From the NCBI GenBank assembly GCA_031266095.1, contig JAISBR010000146.1:1-41896 (forward strand): DNA of 41,896 nt, given 5' to 3'. Below, one piece after another: positions 16,366 through 24,471 of this stretch; position 1 is the stretch's first letter, and every line of letters starts with the position of its first letter. The translations under genes and the position numbers were made by a program. The DNA is from Treponema sp. GTDB taxonomy: Bacteria > Spirochaetota > Spirochaetia > Treponematales > Breznakiellaceae. The notes below the pieces were generated by a model, which was not told the origin of the DNA, made no database searches, and saw nothing but the letters and a program-made list of their open reading frames with translations.

Positions 16366-16914
16366 ATGCGACAAACACTGCTTTTTCTTTGCCTGGGGTT
16401 CCAGGCGCTGTGCCTTGCCGGTTGTACGGGCCTGCCCACCGGCCAGCCGAGAGCGGATAACCATATCGACGCGATTACCATACGCAATGTCCCGCTTACC
16501 ATTAATGGAGAGTCCGCTTATAAAGTATATGTGTATGTTACAGACAGCATGTCCCAGCGGGATCCCCCTAAGGCCATGGGGACAGCTCTGCTGAATGGGG
16601 CAGCCACTATAACCGTATCAATGTATAATCCGCCTCAGGAGTACAGGGGGAAGGATCCCGACGAGCACGGCGGGCAATGGTCCGGCGTTGGAAACTACTT
16701 CTCGGTAGTAATCAGTCCCCGGAACGCGCCCAATAAAGACGCCATCCTGGTCAGGGCCGGCCAGTCTTTCAATAAATCAAACCGGGATTGTGATTTTAAC
16801 CGATTGATACGTGTGTCCGAGAGTTCGTTTTTTGTAAGTAAAACCACGGCTGTTTATGACGAGATAATCCGAAATGACAATAAGGGTATTGGCACTGATA
16901 TTAGTACCCCGTAG
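16366..16914 (+). CDS. Small putative lipoprotein
   Basis: A 182-residue protein of unknown function. It begins with a hydrophobic signal (residues 4-16) and lipobox LAGC with Cys20. The mature part has beta-rich stretches (for example DAITIRNVPLTINGESAYKV and ATITVSMYNPP) and ends without further motifs. The start is preceded by GGGAG. Proteins of this kind are frequent in termite-gut treponemes, but I cannot name a family. It lies alone between tRNA-Arg and a small ORF. Confidence 0.7.
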   Translation: MRQTLLFLCLGFQALCLAGCTGLPTGQPRADNHIDAITIRNVPLTINGESAYKVYVYVTDSMSQRDPPKAMGTALLNGAATITVSMYNPPQEYRGKDPDEHGGQWSGVGNYFSVVISPRNAPNKDAILVRAGQSFNKSNRDCDFNRLIRVSESSFFVSKTTAVYDEIIRNDNKGIGTDISTP

Positions 16915-16938
16915 TGTTTTGTGGTTGATTCGTGTTGA

Positions 16939-16951
16939 GGGTTTAATACCC
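16939..16951. repeat. Single copy of the GGGTTTAATACCC motif
   Basis: GGGTTTAATACCC at 16939-16951 is the same 13-mer whose core builds the arms of the inverted repeats at 522-569 and 650-740. Here it stands alone, as a small GGGT/ACCC stem, between the lipoprotein stop and the next small ORF. Confidence 0.6.
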
Positions 16952-16953
16952 AT

Positions 16954-17211
16954 ATGCGTTTACTTAACAGGGCATTGCTGCTTACCAACGAAGGGTATAC
17001 CGATGAGATGATCGCCGACCGGTCCAACCTGTTGAGCTTTCAGTTTCACGGGATACTGCAACTTATCGACGAGGAATACGGGAAAGCCCGGGGGAGTTTT
17101 GGGAGGCGGGAGGAGTTTTTCAACGGATTGAGGTTTTCGCTACGGCGGTTTTTGCATGCAAGCTGGGAGGATTTCATGTTTTTTGTTATCGGTGATGAAG
17201 ATGACGGGTAA
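16954..17211 (+). CDS. Small hypothetical protein
   Basis: An 85-residue frame with a plausible amino-acid mix (helical, many Phe, Arg and Glu, ending in GDEDDG) and no signal or membrane segment. GAGGG lies 12 nt upstream, but inside the GGGTTTAATACCC repeat. I recognise no family. It may be a real small protein or a remnant of a longer gene. Confidence 0.35.
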   Translation: MRLLNRALLLTNEGYTDEMIADRSNLLSFQFHGILQLIDEEYGKARGSFGRREEFFNGLRFSLRRFLHASWEDFMFFVIGDEDDG

Positions 17212-17243
17212 ATGGAGAATTGCTGCCTTCCCTGGTAATAGCC

Positions 17244-17272
17244 TTGACTAAATTGCTCTTTTTTACTATCGT
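17244..17272 (+). promoter_or_regulatory. Possible promoter of the tRNA-Thr/rpmG/secE/nusG unit
   Basis: TTGACT (17244-17249), a 17-bp spacer and TATCGT (17267-17272) predict a start near 17279, about 20 nt before tRNA-Thr. The -10 is a 4/6 match. Confidence 0.4.
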
Positions 17273-17300
17273 AAAGAGACTTGCTCAATTGTTGGTTAAT

Positions 17301-17373
17301 GCCCTTGTAGCTCAGTTGGCAGAGCATATCCATGGTAAGGATAAGGTCAACAGTTCGATTCTGTTCGAGGGCT
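17301..17373 (+). tRNA. tRNA-Thr (anticodon GGT)
   Basis: A cloverleaf with acceptor GCCCTTG/CGAGGGC (17301-17307 and 17366-17372), anticodon stem TATCC/GGATA with loop ATGGTAA and anticodon GGT at 17334-17336, and T arm AACAG-TTCGATT-CTGTT. The discriminator is T17373 and CCA is not encoded. It reads ACC and ACU and precedes rpmG. Confidence 0.95.
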
Positions 17374-17452
17374 GGCAGCCTGTTGTACTTGCAGGTTTTT
17401 TACAGGTGAAAACTCCCTGACAGGGGAAAATTTGGCTCAGAAGAGGTAGCGT

Positions 17453-17626
17453 ATGGCGAGCAAAAAGACAGCGGTGGAACTGGTAGCCCTGCAGTGCAGT
17501 GAATGTAAACGGAAAAATTATACCACCCAGAAAAACAGGCGGAATACCCAGGAAAAACTCGAATTCAACAAGTATTGCCCGTTTGACCGGAAACATACGC
17601 TTCACAAAGAAACAAAGATCAAGTAA
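17453..17626 (+). CDS. rpmG: 50S ribosomal protein L33
   Basis: A 57-residue protein starting [15 protein letters not shown] and ending [10 protein letters not shown], which is diagnostic for L33. AGAGGTAG lies just upstream. The first zinc pair is present (Cys15 and Cys18), but of the second pair only Cys42 remains. The position of the last Cys in zinc-binding L33 is Asp45 (CPFD), so metal binding is probably lost or altered. The gene sits between tRNA-Thr and tRNA-Trp, with tRNA-Trp beginning only 6 nt after the stop. Confidence 0.95.
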   Translation: MASKKTAVELVALQCSECKRKNYTTQKNRRNTQEKLEFNKYCPFDRKHTLHKETKIK

Positions 17627-17631
17627 ATTTT

Positions 17632-17704
17632 AGGCCAGTAGCTCTAATGGTAGAGCGCCGGTCTCCAAAACCGGATGTTGTGGGTTCGAGTCCTACCTGG
17701 CCTG
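17632..17704 (+). tRNA. tRNA-Trp (anticodon CCA)
   Basis: A cloverleaf with acceptor AGGCCAG/CTGGCCT (17632-17638 and 17697-17703), D arm GCTC/GAGC, anticodon stem CCGGT/ACCGG with loop CTCCAAA and anticodon CCA at 17665-17667, T arm GTGGG-TTCGAGT-CCTAC and discriminator G17704. CCA is not encoded. It sits between rpmG and secE, as in many bacteria. Confidence 0.96.
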
Positions 17705-17732
17705 GGTAATGTTTGTATAAAAGAGGAAGGGC

Positions 17733-17912
17733 ATGAACAAACTGGTTCGATTTGTGAAAGAATCTTACGCTGAACTTCGGAAGGTGATTTGGCCGGGTAG
17801 GGATGATGTAGTCAGCTCGGTGAAGGTCGTGATTGTTTCTACTATTATTGTCGCGGCGGTTTTGGGCCTGATAGATGTATTGCTGCTTTTCGGGATAAGG
17901 GTTGTTTTTTAA
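17733..17912 (+). CDS. secE: Preprotein translocase subunit SecE
   Basis: A 59-residue protein. The cytoplasmic amphipathic part (FVKESYAELRKVIWPGRDDV) carries the family's conserved E-L-x-K-V-x-W-P motif, followed by one membrane helix (about residues 30-55). This is the short, single-span form of SecE, an essential clamp of the SecYEG channel. AGAGGAAGG precedes the ATG. nusG follows after 8 nt, the usual order. Confidence 0.95.
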   Translation: MNKLVRFVKESYAELRKVIWPGRDDVVSSVKVVIVSTIIVAAVLGLIDVLLLFGIRVVF

Positions 17913-17920
17913 AGGAACAA

Positions 17921-18484
17921 ATGGCGACAGGCTGGTATGTCCTCCATATCTTTTCAGGATATGAGAGTAAAATAGAAAAAACTATCCGCATGATGATCGA
18001 GAACGGGGAACTGGATAAAGAAATTGTCCGCGATATAAAAGTCCCCTCGGAGGAAGTGATCGAGGTCAAGGACGGCAAAAAACGTATCATGACTAAGAAA
18101 TTCCTCCCCGGTTACATCCTGGTGGAAATGGATCTTCCCGACGCAGATATGGGCTGGAAGGTTCCCTGTTCCAAGATCAAAAAGATCAACGGCGTTACCG
18201 GCTTTGTGGGAACCCCTGCGGATCGCAAGCCCCAGCCTCTGAGCAGCGACGAGGCCCGGTCTATTTTGCAGAAGTCCGGGGAGATTAAGGGTGAGCGGCA
18301 GGTCCGTACCCGCCAAGCCTTCTCCCCCGGCGAGCAGGTCAAGATCATCGACGGGCCGTTCGAGTCCTTCACCGGAACCATAGAAGAGGTTAATCAGGAA
18401 AAAAACAAATTAAAGGTGATGGTTGGCATCTTCGGCAGAAACACGCCTGTGGAAGTCGACCTTCTACAGGTGGAGAAAGTGTGA
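17921..18484 (+). CDS. nusG: Transcription elongation/termination factor NusG
   Basis: A 187-residue protein with the N-terminal NGN domain (starting ATGWYVLHIFSGYESKIEK, with PGYILVEMDL around residues 65-75) and a C-terminal KOW domain (about 130-187: FSPGEQVKIIDGPFESFTGT). It binds RNA polymerase and couples it to Rho or the ribosome. It lies 8 nt after secE, with AAAGGAAC as the ribosome site, and ahead of rplK. Confidence 0.97.
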   Translation: MATGWYVLHIFSGYESKIEKTIRMMIENGELDKEIVRDIKVPSEEVIEVKDGKKRIMTKKFLPGYILVEMDLPDADMGWKVPCSKIKKINGVTGFVGTPADRKPQPLSSDEARSILQKSGEIKGERQVRTRQAFSPGEQVKIIDGPFESFTGTIEEVNQEKNKLKVMVGIFGRNTPVEVDLLQVEKV

Positions 18485-18498
18485 GACAAAAAGTGGAA

Positions 18499-18547
18499 GA
18501 GGTTCCGGGGCTGAGTTCCCAAACCTCGCCAGCCGGCTGCCGCCGGC
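18499..18547 (+). promoter_or_regulatory. Structured leader before rplK, possible L1 control site
   Basis: The 83-nt nusG-rplK gap holds a stem GAGGTT/AACCTC (18499-18504 and 18522-18527) with an inner GGG/CCC, and a GC stem GCCGGC/GCCGGC (18532-18537 and 18542-18547, loop TGCC) just before the GGAGGAG ribosome site. In many bacteria L1 represses its own operon by binding the leader here. That this hairpin serves that purpose is inference from position only. Confidence 0.3.
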
Positions 18548-18567
18548 ATACCACGGAGGAGTATTGA

Positions 18568-18999
18568 ATGGCAAAGAAAAAGGTTACGGCGTACATCAAG
18601 CTGCAGTGTCCTGCGGGAAAGGCCACTCCGGCCCCGCCTGTGGGACCCGCCCTTGGACCCCACGGGGTTAGCGCGCCTCAGTTTGTCCAGCAGTTCAATG
18701 ACCGGACAAAGAGCATGGAACCGGGACTGGTTATTCCGGTGGTGATTACCGTCTACGCGGATAAATCTTTTACCTTTATCCTCAAGACGCCGCCCGCGTC
18801 GGTGCTTATCAAAAAGGCAATCGGGCTGGAAAAGGGTTCATCGGAGTCTCATAAGACCAAGGTCGGCAAGATTCCCAAGGCAAAACTTGAGGAGATTGCG
18901 AAGGTGAAGATGGCGGATCTTACGGCTAACGATATTGACGCCGCTATGAGAATTATCGCCGGTACGGCGCGGTCCATGGGTGTTGAGGTGGAAAAATGA
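18568..18999 (+). CDS. rplK: 50S ribosomal protein L11
   Basis: A 143-residue protein of standard L11 length. It has [20 protein letters not shown] and ALGPHGV at the N-terminus and the C-terminal rRNA-binding domain ending in [14 protein letters not shown]. It forms the GTPase-associated centre with L10/L12. GGAGGAG lies 8 nt upstream. The stop overlaps the rplA start (ATGA), so the two are coupled. Confidence 0.97.
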   Translation: MAKKKVTAYIKLQCPAGKATPAPPVGPALGPHGVSAPQFVQQFNDRTKSMEPGLVIPVVITVYADKSFTFILKTPPASVLIKKAIGLEKGSSESHKTKVGKIPKAKLEEIAKVKMADLTANDIDAAMRIIAGTARSMGVEVEK

Positions 19000-19676
19000 A
19001 ATGCGGTAAAAAATACAGCGAAAGCCTTAAAAAATACAATCCCGTCAACGCCTATGAACTGAACGAGGCTTTGGGGCTGCTCAAGACTATGGCCTTCGCC
19101 AAGTTTGACGAGACCGTGGATATTTCGGTTAAACTTAACATCAAAAAGAACCAATCCGTGCGGGATACGGTGGTACTGCCCAACCAGTTCCGGGGAGAAA
19201 AAAAGGTGCTGGTGTTCTGCAAACCCGAAAAGGAAAAAGAGGCCCAGGAAGCGGGCGCGACCTTTATCGGCGCCGATGACCTCATTGAAAAAGTGAAGGG
19301 CGGCTGGACCGATTTTGACGTGGCCGTGGCAACGCCGGATATGATGAAGGATGTAGGCAAGCTCGGTATGGTGCTGGGTCGCAAGGGCCTTATGCCCAAT
19401 CCTAAAACCGGTACCGTTACCTTTGATCTCAAAGGTACCCTGGCCGAACTCAAAAAAGGCCGGGTGGAATTCAGGGCCGATAAAACCGGCGTGGTACACT
19501 TGTCGGTGGGCAAAATTTCCATGGAGAGTGAAAAAGTCGCGGAAAACATCAAGGCGGTGGTTACCGAGATCAAGCGGAAACGGCCGGTCGATGCCAAAGG
19601 TGAGTTCATTCGAACCGTTTCGGTGGCATCCACCATGGGGCCCGGCGTATGGGTCGCTATAAGTGATCAGGAGTAA
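18996..19676 (+). CDS. rplA: 50S ribosomal protein L1
   Basis: A 226-residue L1. The signature [17 protein letters not shown] is present, as is the usual opening with [13 protein letters not shown]1 forms the mobile stalk of the E site and is commonly the translational repressor of the rplK-rplA pair. The ATG overlaps the rplK stop by 4 bp, and rplJ starts three bases after its stop. Confidence 0.97.
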   Translation: MKCGKKYSESLKKYNPVNAYELNEALGLLKTMAFAKFDETVDISVKLNIKKNQSVRDTVVLPNQFRGEKKVLVFCKPEKEKEAQEAGATFIGADDLIEKVKGGWTDFDVAVATPDMMKDVGKLGMVLGRKGLMPNPKTGTVTFDLKGTLAELKKGRVEFRADKTGVVHLSVGKISMESEKVAENIKAVVTEIKRKRPVDAKGEFIRTVSVASTMGPGVWVAISDQE

Positions 19677-19679
19677 AAT

Positions 19680-20222
19680 ATGGCGATTGTAGCGAAAAAG
19701 ATTCAGGACAGCAAAACCAGGGCCATCGGGGAACTGAAAGAAACCCTGGGCGTTTCAAAGGATTTTATATTCACCGATTACCGGGGGCTTACGGTAGAGC
19801 AGATCAGTGCCCTGCGTAAGCAGCTTCGGACCAAGGAAGTTCATTACAAAGTCGTAAAGAACAATTTCGCCCGGCTTGCCTTTGAGCAGCTTTCCGCGCC
19901 GGATGTATCCTCCTACCTGACGGGTCCTACCGCAGTGGCCATTGCCCCCAAGGATTCAAATGAGGTCGCTAAGCTCCTCTTTGATTTCACCAGGGAGGCG
20001 CCGGCTCTGAAGGTCAAAGGCGCCCTGATGGGCGACTCGGTGTATGACGCTGCCCAGACCGAGGCTTTTTCCAAACTGCCTGGCAGGCTGGAACTCATTT
20101 CCATGCTTATGTCGGTGATGAACGGCCCTGCCCGGAACTTGGCCGGCGCTCTCAATGATGTCCCGGCCCGATTGGTACGGACCGTCAAGGCCGTCGCCGA
20201 TCAGAAAGGCGCGGCAAATTAA
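19680..20222 (+). CDS. rplJ: 50S ribosomal protein L10
   Basis: A 180-residue L10, the base of the L12 stalk. The N-terminal rRNA-binding part contains FIFTDYRGLTVEQISALRKQ and YKVVKNNFARLAFE, and the C-terminal helix that binds L12 dimers is present. Only three bases separate it from rplA, so the classical long L10 leader that binds L10-L12 is absent here. GGAG (19671-19674) overlaps the end of rplA. Confidence 0.96.
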   Translation: MAIVAKKIQDSKTRAIGELKETLGVSKDFIFTDYRGLTVEQISALRKQLRTKEVHYKVVKNNFARLAFEQLSAPDVSSYLTGPTAVAIAPKDSNEVAKLLFDFTREAPALKVKGALMGDSVYDAAQTEAFSKLPGRLELISMLMSVMNGPARNLAGALNDVPARLVRTVKAVADQKGAAN

Positions 20223-20331
20223 AACTTGTCAGACTTCAGTATTGAAGGTTGCTAATCTGTCAGGTTTGAGATACCCGGTTAACGGGACGCGTATCGTATG
20301 AGGCGCGTAACACATTTTAGGAGAAGATAAT

Positions 20332-20724
20332 ATGGCAGCCACAAAAGAAGAGATTTTAGAAGCAATTGCGTCCATGACGGTTCTGGAAGTTTCGGAACTG
20401 GTCAAAATGATGGAAGAGAAATTCGGAGTTTCCGCCGCCGCCCCTGTGGCGATAGCGGCCGTTGGCGCGGCGCCCGCGGGAGGAACAGCCGCGGCGGCCG
20501 CAGAAGAACAGACCGAATTCAACGTCATTCTCAAAGCCTATGACGAAAACAAGAAAATCGCGGTTATCAAAGAAGTGCGGGCCGTTACCGGCCTTGGTCT
20601 CAAGGAAGCCAAAGACCTGGTTGAAGGCGCTCCCAAGCCCCTCAAGGAAGGCATTCCCAAGGAAGAAGCCGCGAAGATCAAAGAAACCGTCACCGCAGCG
20701 GGCGGTACCGTTGAGATTCAGTAA
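20332..20724 (+). CDS. rplL: 50S ribosomal protein L7/L12
   Basis: A 130-residue stalk protein. It has an N-terminal dimerisation helix ([20 protein letters not shown]), an Ala/Gly-rich hinge (about residues 40-62) and the conserved C-terminal domain ([20 protein letters not shown] and [20 protein letters not shown]). AGGAGA precedes the ATG. The 109-nt gap after rplJ contains no gene and no clear promoter. A hairpin follows the gene before rpoB. Confidence 0.97.
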   Translation: MAATKEEILEAIASMTVLEVSELVKMMEEKFGVSAAAPVAIAAVGAAPAGGTAAAAAEEQTEFNVILKAYDENKKIAVIKEVRAVTGLGLKEAKDLVEGAPKPLKEGIPKEEAAKIKETVTAAGGTVEIQ

Positions 20725-20758
20725 CTACGCGGGAAATACAGTTTCTTTTCTCAAACAG

Positions 20759-20796
20759 CAGTTAAGGCCTCAGGGGCTTTAACTGTTTAATTATTT
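20759..20796 (+). terminator. Attenuator-like hairpin between rplL and rpoB
   Basis: CAGTTAAGGCC (20759-20769) pairs with GGCTTTAACTG (20775-20785), an 11-bp stem with one G-U pair and a 5-nt loop, followed by TTTAATTATTT. A partial terminator at this point is known from other bacteria, where it lowers rpoBC relative to ribosomal protein expression. Here it is inferred from structure and place. Confidence 0.55.
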
Positions 20797-20826
20797 AAGT
20801 ATAAACAGAGCAGGAAGGGGGGATCG

Positions 20827-23800
20827 ATGACAAAAGGGAAAACAATCGCAAAACGAATGTACATCGGAAAAGACATTCAGGATGTGATGGATCTGCCGGA
20901 TCTTATCGACATTCAGTTTTGTTCCTACGAAAGATTCTTGCAGCGGGAGAAACTCAGAAACGGCGAGAAGCCCGTGGAGCAGGGGCTCGAAGAGGTATTC
21001 AGGTCTACTTTTCCTATCGAGAGCCCTAACGGGGACATGGTTCTCGAATACGAATACTACACTCTGGACGAGGACAACATAAAGTTCTCAGAGCTGGACT
21101 GCAAGCAGAAGGGTATTACCTACGCTGTTCCCCTCAAGGCGCGGATCAACCTGATCTTCCAGCAGACCGGCGAGATTCGGCAAAAGGACATCTACATGGG
21201 CGATATCCCGATCATGAGTGAGCGGGGTACCTTTATTATAAACGGTGCGGAACGGGTAGTGGTTTCCCAGATTCACCGCTCGCCGGGCGTTATCTTTAGC
21301 CATGAGAAGGGAATCTACTCTTCTCGAATTATCCCCTACCGGGGGAGCTGGCTGGAATTTGAAATCGATCAGAAGCGGGAGCTTATCTACGCCAAAATTG
21401 ACCGGAAAAAGCGCATACTGGGAACCATCTTCCTCCGCGCCTTGGGTTATGACAGCCGTGAGGAGATCATCAAGGCTTTCTATACTACCGAGACATTCAA
21501 ACTCAAGGATGACCGGGAAACCAGGGAAAAAATTTCCGGCAAGGTCCTCGCCAGGGCGGTGTGGATCAAGGATGAGGCGGTGGAACCCAAAAACGGCAAA
21601 GGTGCGGATGAACATACCGGCATGAAGAAGTTCTACCGGGCCGGTGAAAAACTCCACCCTCATAATGTGGACGAGCTTTTGGCCAATAGCATTAAATCCA
21701 TCGAAGTTATTAATTTCGAGGCCGAAGGTTCCCTCAATTCGCCGATGCTCCTCAACTGTTTTGAACGGGAGGAGATCAAATTTGTCAAGGAAGACGCGGG
21801 CCGTGATGAGCCTTCCACAGATGAGGCCCTGATCGCGGTTTATTCGGTGCTGATGCCCGGTGAGTCCATCACCGTAGACGCCGCAGAGAAAGACCTGTCG
21901 GGAATGTTTTTTACCAGCCGCCGCTACGATTTAGGCAGGGTGGGCCGCTACAAGCTCAATAAAAAATTCGACTTTAATCCGGGTCTTGAAGATTTTACCC
22001 TTACCAAGCAGGACATCATCGCCACCATGAAATTCCTCATCAAGGTCTATGTGGGGGTTGAGTTTATCGACGACATTGACCATCTTGGCAACAGGCGGGT
22101 GCGTTCGGTGGGTGAATTGATGGCAAACACTATGAAGACCGCGTTTAGCCGTATGGAGCGGATCGCTAAGGAGCGGATGAGCCTCAAAGAGACCGACACC
22201 ATAAAGCCCCAGGACCTGGTTTCCATAAAGCCCGTAGTGGCGGCGATCAAGGAATTCTTCGGGTCCAGCCAGCTTTCGCAGTTTATGGATCAGGTAAATC
22301 CCCTGGCGGAGCTGACCCACAAACGGCGGCTCAACGCGCTCGGACCGGGGGGCCTTTCCCGTGACCGGGCGGGCTTCGAGGTCCGTGATGTCCATTACAC
22401 TCACTACGGCAGGATGTGTCCTATTGAGACACCCGAAGGCCCGAATATCGGTCTTATTGTGTCGCTGGCGAACTACACCAGGGTCAACGAGTACGGCTTC
22501 CTGGAAACCCCCTATCGCAAGGTGCAGAAGGGCGTCGCCACCAGGGAGATTGAGTATCTTTCTGCCATGGATGAGGACCGCTACTACATTGCCCAAGCTT
22601 CGGCGAAACTCAATGTCAACGGCTCTTTTGCCGACGCCCAAATATCCTGCCGCCGTCAGGGCGATTACACCACGAGGGCGCCTGAAGACATTCAGTATAT
22701 GGACGTGTCGCCCAAACAGATTATTTCGGTGTCCGCTTCGCTCATTCCTTTCCTGGAGCACGACGACGCCAACCGGGCGCTCATGGGTTCCAACATGCAG
22801 CGCCAGGCGGTGCCCCTGGTTTTCCCCGAAGTGCCGAGGGTTGGTACCGGAATGGAAGGAAAGTGCGCCTACGACTCCGGCGTACTCGCCAAGGCCCGAA
22901 GGGGCGGTACCGTGGTCCGGGTTACTTCCCAGGAGATCGTCATAAAGCCTGATAAGCCGGGTAACGCCAAGCCCTCGGCCCAGGCGGTTATCGACGAAAA
23001 CGGTAATGACCTGTACCGCCTGGTGAAATTTCAGCGGACCAATCAGGATACTTGTTACAACCAGCGGCCTATCGTTAAGCTCGGCGAGAAAATTATCACG
23101 GGGCAGGTAATCGCAGACGGACCCGCAACCCAAAACGGCGAGCTTGCCTTGGGGAGGAATATCCTCGTGGGTTTTATGCCCTGGAACGGTTACAACTACG
23201 AAGATTCGATACTCATCTCCGAACGCGTAGTAAAGGACGATATGTTCACTTCTATCCACATCAAGGAATTTATCACCGAGGTGAGAGAAACCAAGCTGGG
23301 GCCGGAGAAAATCACCCGTGACATTCCCAACACCTCCGAGAAGAGTCTTGACAACCTGGACGGTGAGGGCATTATTCGTGTAGGCGCCAAGGTCCGTTCC
23401 GGAGATATTTTGGTTGGGAAGGTGACGCCCAAGAGTGAAACCGAAACCACCCCGGAATTCAAGCTGCTCAACTCAATCTTTGGCGAGAAGGCCAAGGAAG
23501 TGCGGGACTCTTCCCTTAAAGTGTCCCACGGCATTGACGGGACCATCATCGACATCCAGCGGCTCAAACGGACCGAGGGCGATGATCTTAACCCCGGCGT
23601 TGACGAGGTGGTGAAGGTACTGATCGCGACTAAGCGCAAGCTCCGCGAAGGGGACAAGATGGCCGGCCGCCATGGCAACAAAGGCGTTGTGGCCCGGATT
23701 TTGCCCGAGGAAGACATGCCCTACATGGAAGACGGTACCCCGCTGGATCTCTGCCTTACCCCGCTCGGCGTTCCCTCCCGTATGAATATCGGCCAGCTTC

Positions 23801-24396
23801 TTGAAACCGAGCTTGGCTGGGCCGGCTCCACTCTGGATGAGTGGTACTCCGCGCCGGTATTTCAGTCGCCTTCCGCAGAGCAGATCGAGGAAAAACTGAA
23901 AGACGCGGGACTACCCGTTACGAGTAAAACTATTCTGCGGGACGGCAAAACCGGTGAGACCTTTGTGAATCCGATTTTCTGCGGCATGATCTACTTCCTC
24001 AAACTCCATCATCTGGTAGACGACAAGATGCACGCCCGTTCTACCGGCCCCTACTCGCTGGTAACTCAGCAGCCCCTGGGCGGCAAAGCCCAGTTCGGCG
24101 GCCAAAGGTTAGGTGAAATGGAAGTATGGGCGCTGGAAGCCTACGGCGCGGCCAACACTCTGCAAGAGCTTCTCACGATCAAATCAGACGATATGACCGG
24201 CCGTTCCAAAATCTACGAGGCCATTGTGAAAGGCGAACCTTCCACTACCGCCGGCATCCCCGAATCCTTCAACGTACTGGTGCAGGAACTGCGGGGCCTG
24301 GCCCTTGATCTTACCATCTTCGACAACAAAGGCAAACAGATACCCCTCACCGAAAAGGACGAGGAATTGATAGCCAAGAGCGGAAGTAATTTCTGA
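20827..24396 (+). CDS. rpoB: DNA-directed RNA polymerase beta subunit
   Basis: A 1189-residue beta subunit. The rifampicin region (about residues 480-510) reads [20 protein letters not shown] then [10 protein letters not shown]. The residue matching E. coli Ser531 is Asn503, and the match to Ser522 is Ala. Other hallmarks are [13 protein letters not shown], the [12 protein letters not shown] loop that contacts the nucleotide, and [20 protein letters not shown] near the C-terminus. The ATG follows GGAAGGGGGG. It is co-transcribed with rplL through the attenuator-like hairpin and leads into rpoC after 75 nt. Confidence 0.98.
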   Translation: MTKGKTIAKRMYIGKDIQDVMDLPDLIDIQFCSYERFLQREKLRNGEKPVEQGLEEVFRSTFPIESPNGDMVLEYEYYTLDEDNIKFSELDCKQKGITYAVPLKARINLIFQQTGEIRQKDIYMGDIPIMSERGTFIINGAERVVVSQIHRSPGVIFSHEKGIYSSRIIPYRGSWLEFEIDQKRELIYAKIDRKKRILGTIFLRALGYDSREEIIKAFYTTETFKLKDDRETREKISGKVLARAVWIKDEAVEPKNGKGADEHTGMKKFYRAGEKLHPHNVDELLANSIKSIEVINFEAEGSLNSPMLLNCFEREEIKFVKEDAGRDEPSTDEALIAVYSVLMPGESITVDAAEKDLSGMFFTSRRYDLGRVGRYKLNKKFDFNPGLEDFTLTKQDIIATMKFLIKVYVGVEFIDDIDHLGNRRVRSVGELMANTMKTAFSRMERIAKERMSLKETDTIKPQDLVSIKPVVAAIKEFFGSSQLSQFMDQVNPLAELTHKRRLNALGPGGLSRDRAGFEVRDVHYTHYGRMCPIETPEGPNIGLIVSLANYTRVNEYGFLETPYRKVQKGVATREIEYLSAMDEDRYYIAQASAKLNVNGSFADAQISCRRQGDYTTRAPEDIQYMDVSPKQIISVSASLIPFLEHDDANRALMGSNMQRQAVPLVFPEVPRVGTGMEGKCAYDSGVLAKARRGGTVVRVTSQEIVIKPDKPGNAKPSAQAVIDENGNDLYRLVKFQRTNQDTCYNQRPIVKLGEKIITGQVIADGPATQNGELALGRNILVGFMPWNGYNYEDSILISERVVKDDMFTSIHIKEFITEVRETKLGPEKITRDIPNTSEKSLDNLDGEGIIRVGAKVRSGDILVGKVTPKSETETTPEFKLLNSIFGEKAKEVRDSSLKVSHGIDGTIIDIQRLKRTEGDDLNPGVDEVVKVLIATKRKLREGDKMAGRHGNKGVVARILPEEDMPYMEDGTPLDLCLTPLGVPSRMNIGQLLETELGWAGSTLDEWYSAPVFQSPSAEQIEEKLKDAGLPVTSKTILRDGKTGETFVNPIFCGMIYFLKLHHLVDDKMHARSTGPYSLVTQQPLGGKAQFGGQRLGEMEVWALEAYGAANTLQELLTIKSDDMTGRSKIYEAIVKGEPSTTAGIPESFNVLVQELRGLALDLTIFDNKGKQIPLTEKDEELIAKSGSNF

Positions 24397-24415
24397 ACTT
24401 CCGGGGCGTGATAAG

Positions 24416-24450
24416 GTCTATTCATACGGCAGCCGGTTTTATGGATAGAC
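24416..24450 (+). promoter_or_regulatory. Hairpin in the rpoB-rpoC gap
   Basis: GTCTATTCATA (24416-24426) and TATGGATAGAC (24440-24450) form an 11-bp stem with one G-U pair around a 13-nt loop that itself contains CGG/CCG. It lies 13 nt before the GGGGGAG ribosome site of rpoC. There is no T tract, so processing, stability or translational control is more likely than termination. Confidence 0.45.
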
Positions 24451-24471
24451 ACTAAATAACGGGGGAGATAA

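Noticed and set aside
19677..19679. L10-binding leader before rplJ
   Set aside because: Only three bases separate rplA and rplJ, so there is no room for the classical leader structure.
21931..23259. 442-codon frame antisense to rpoB
   Set aside because: It lies wholly within the conserved rpoB coding region and is a product of GC-rich codon use.
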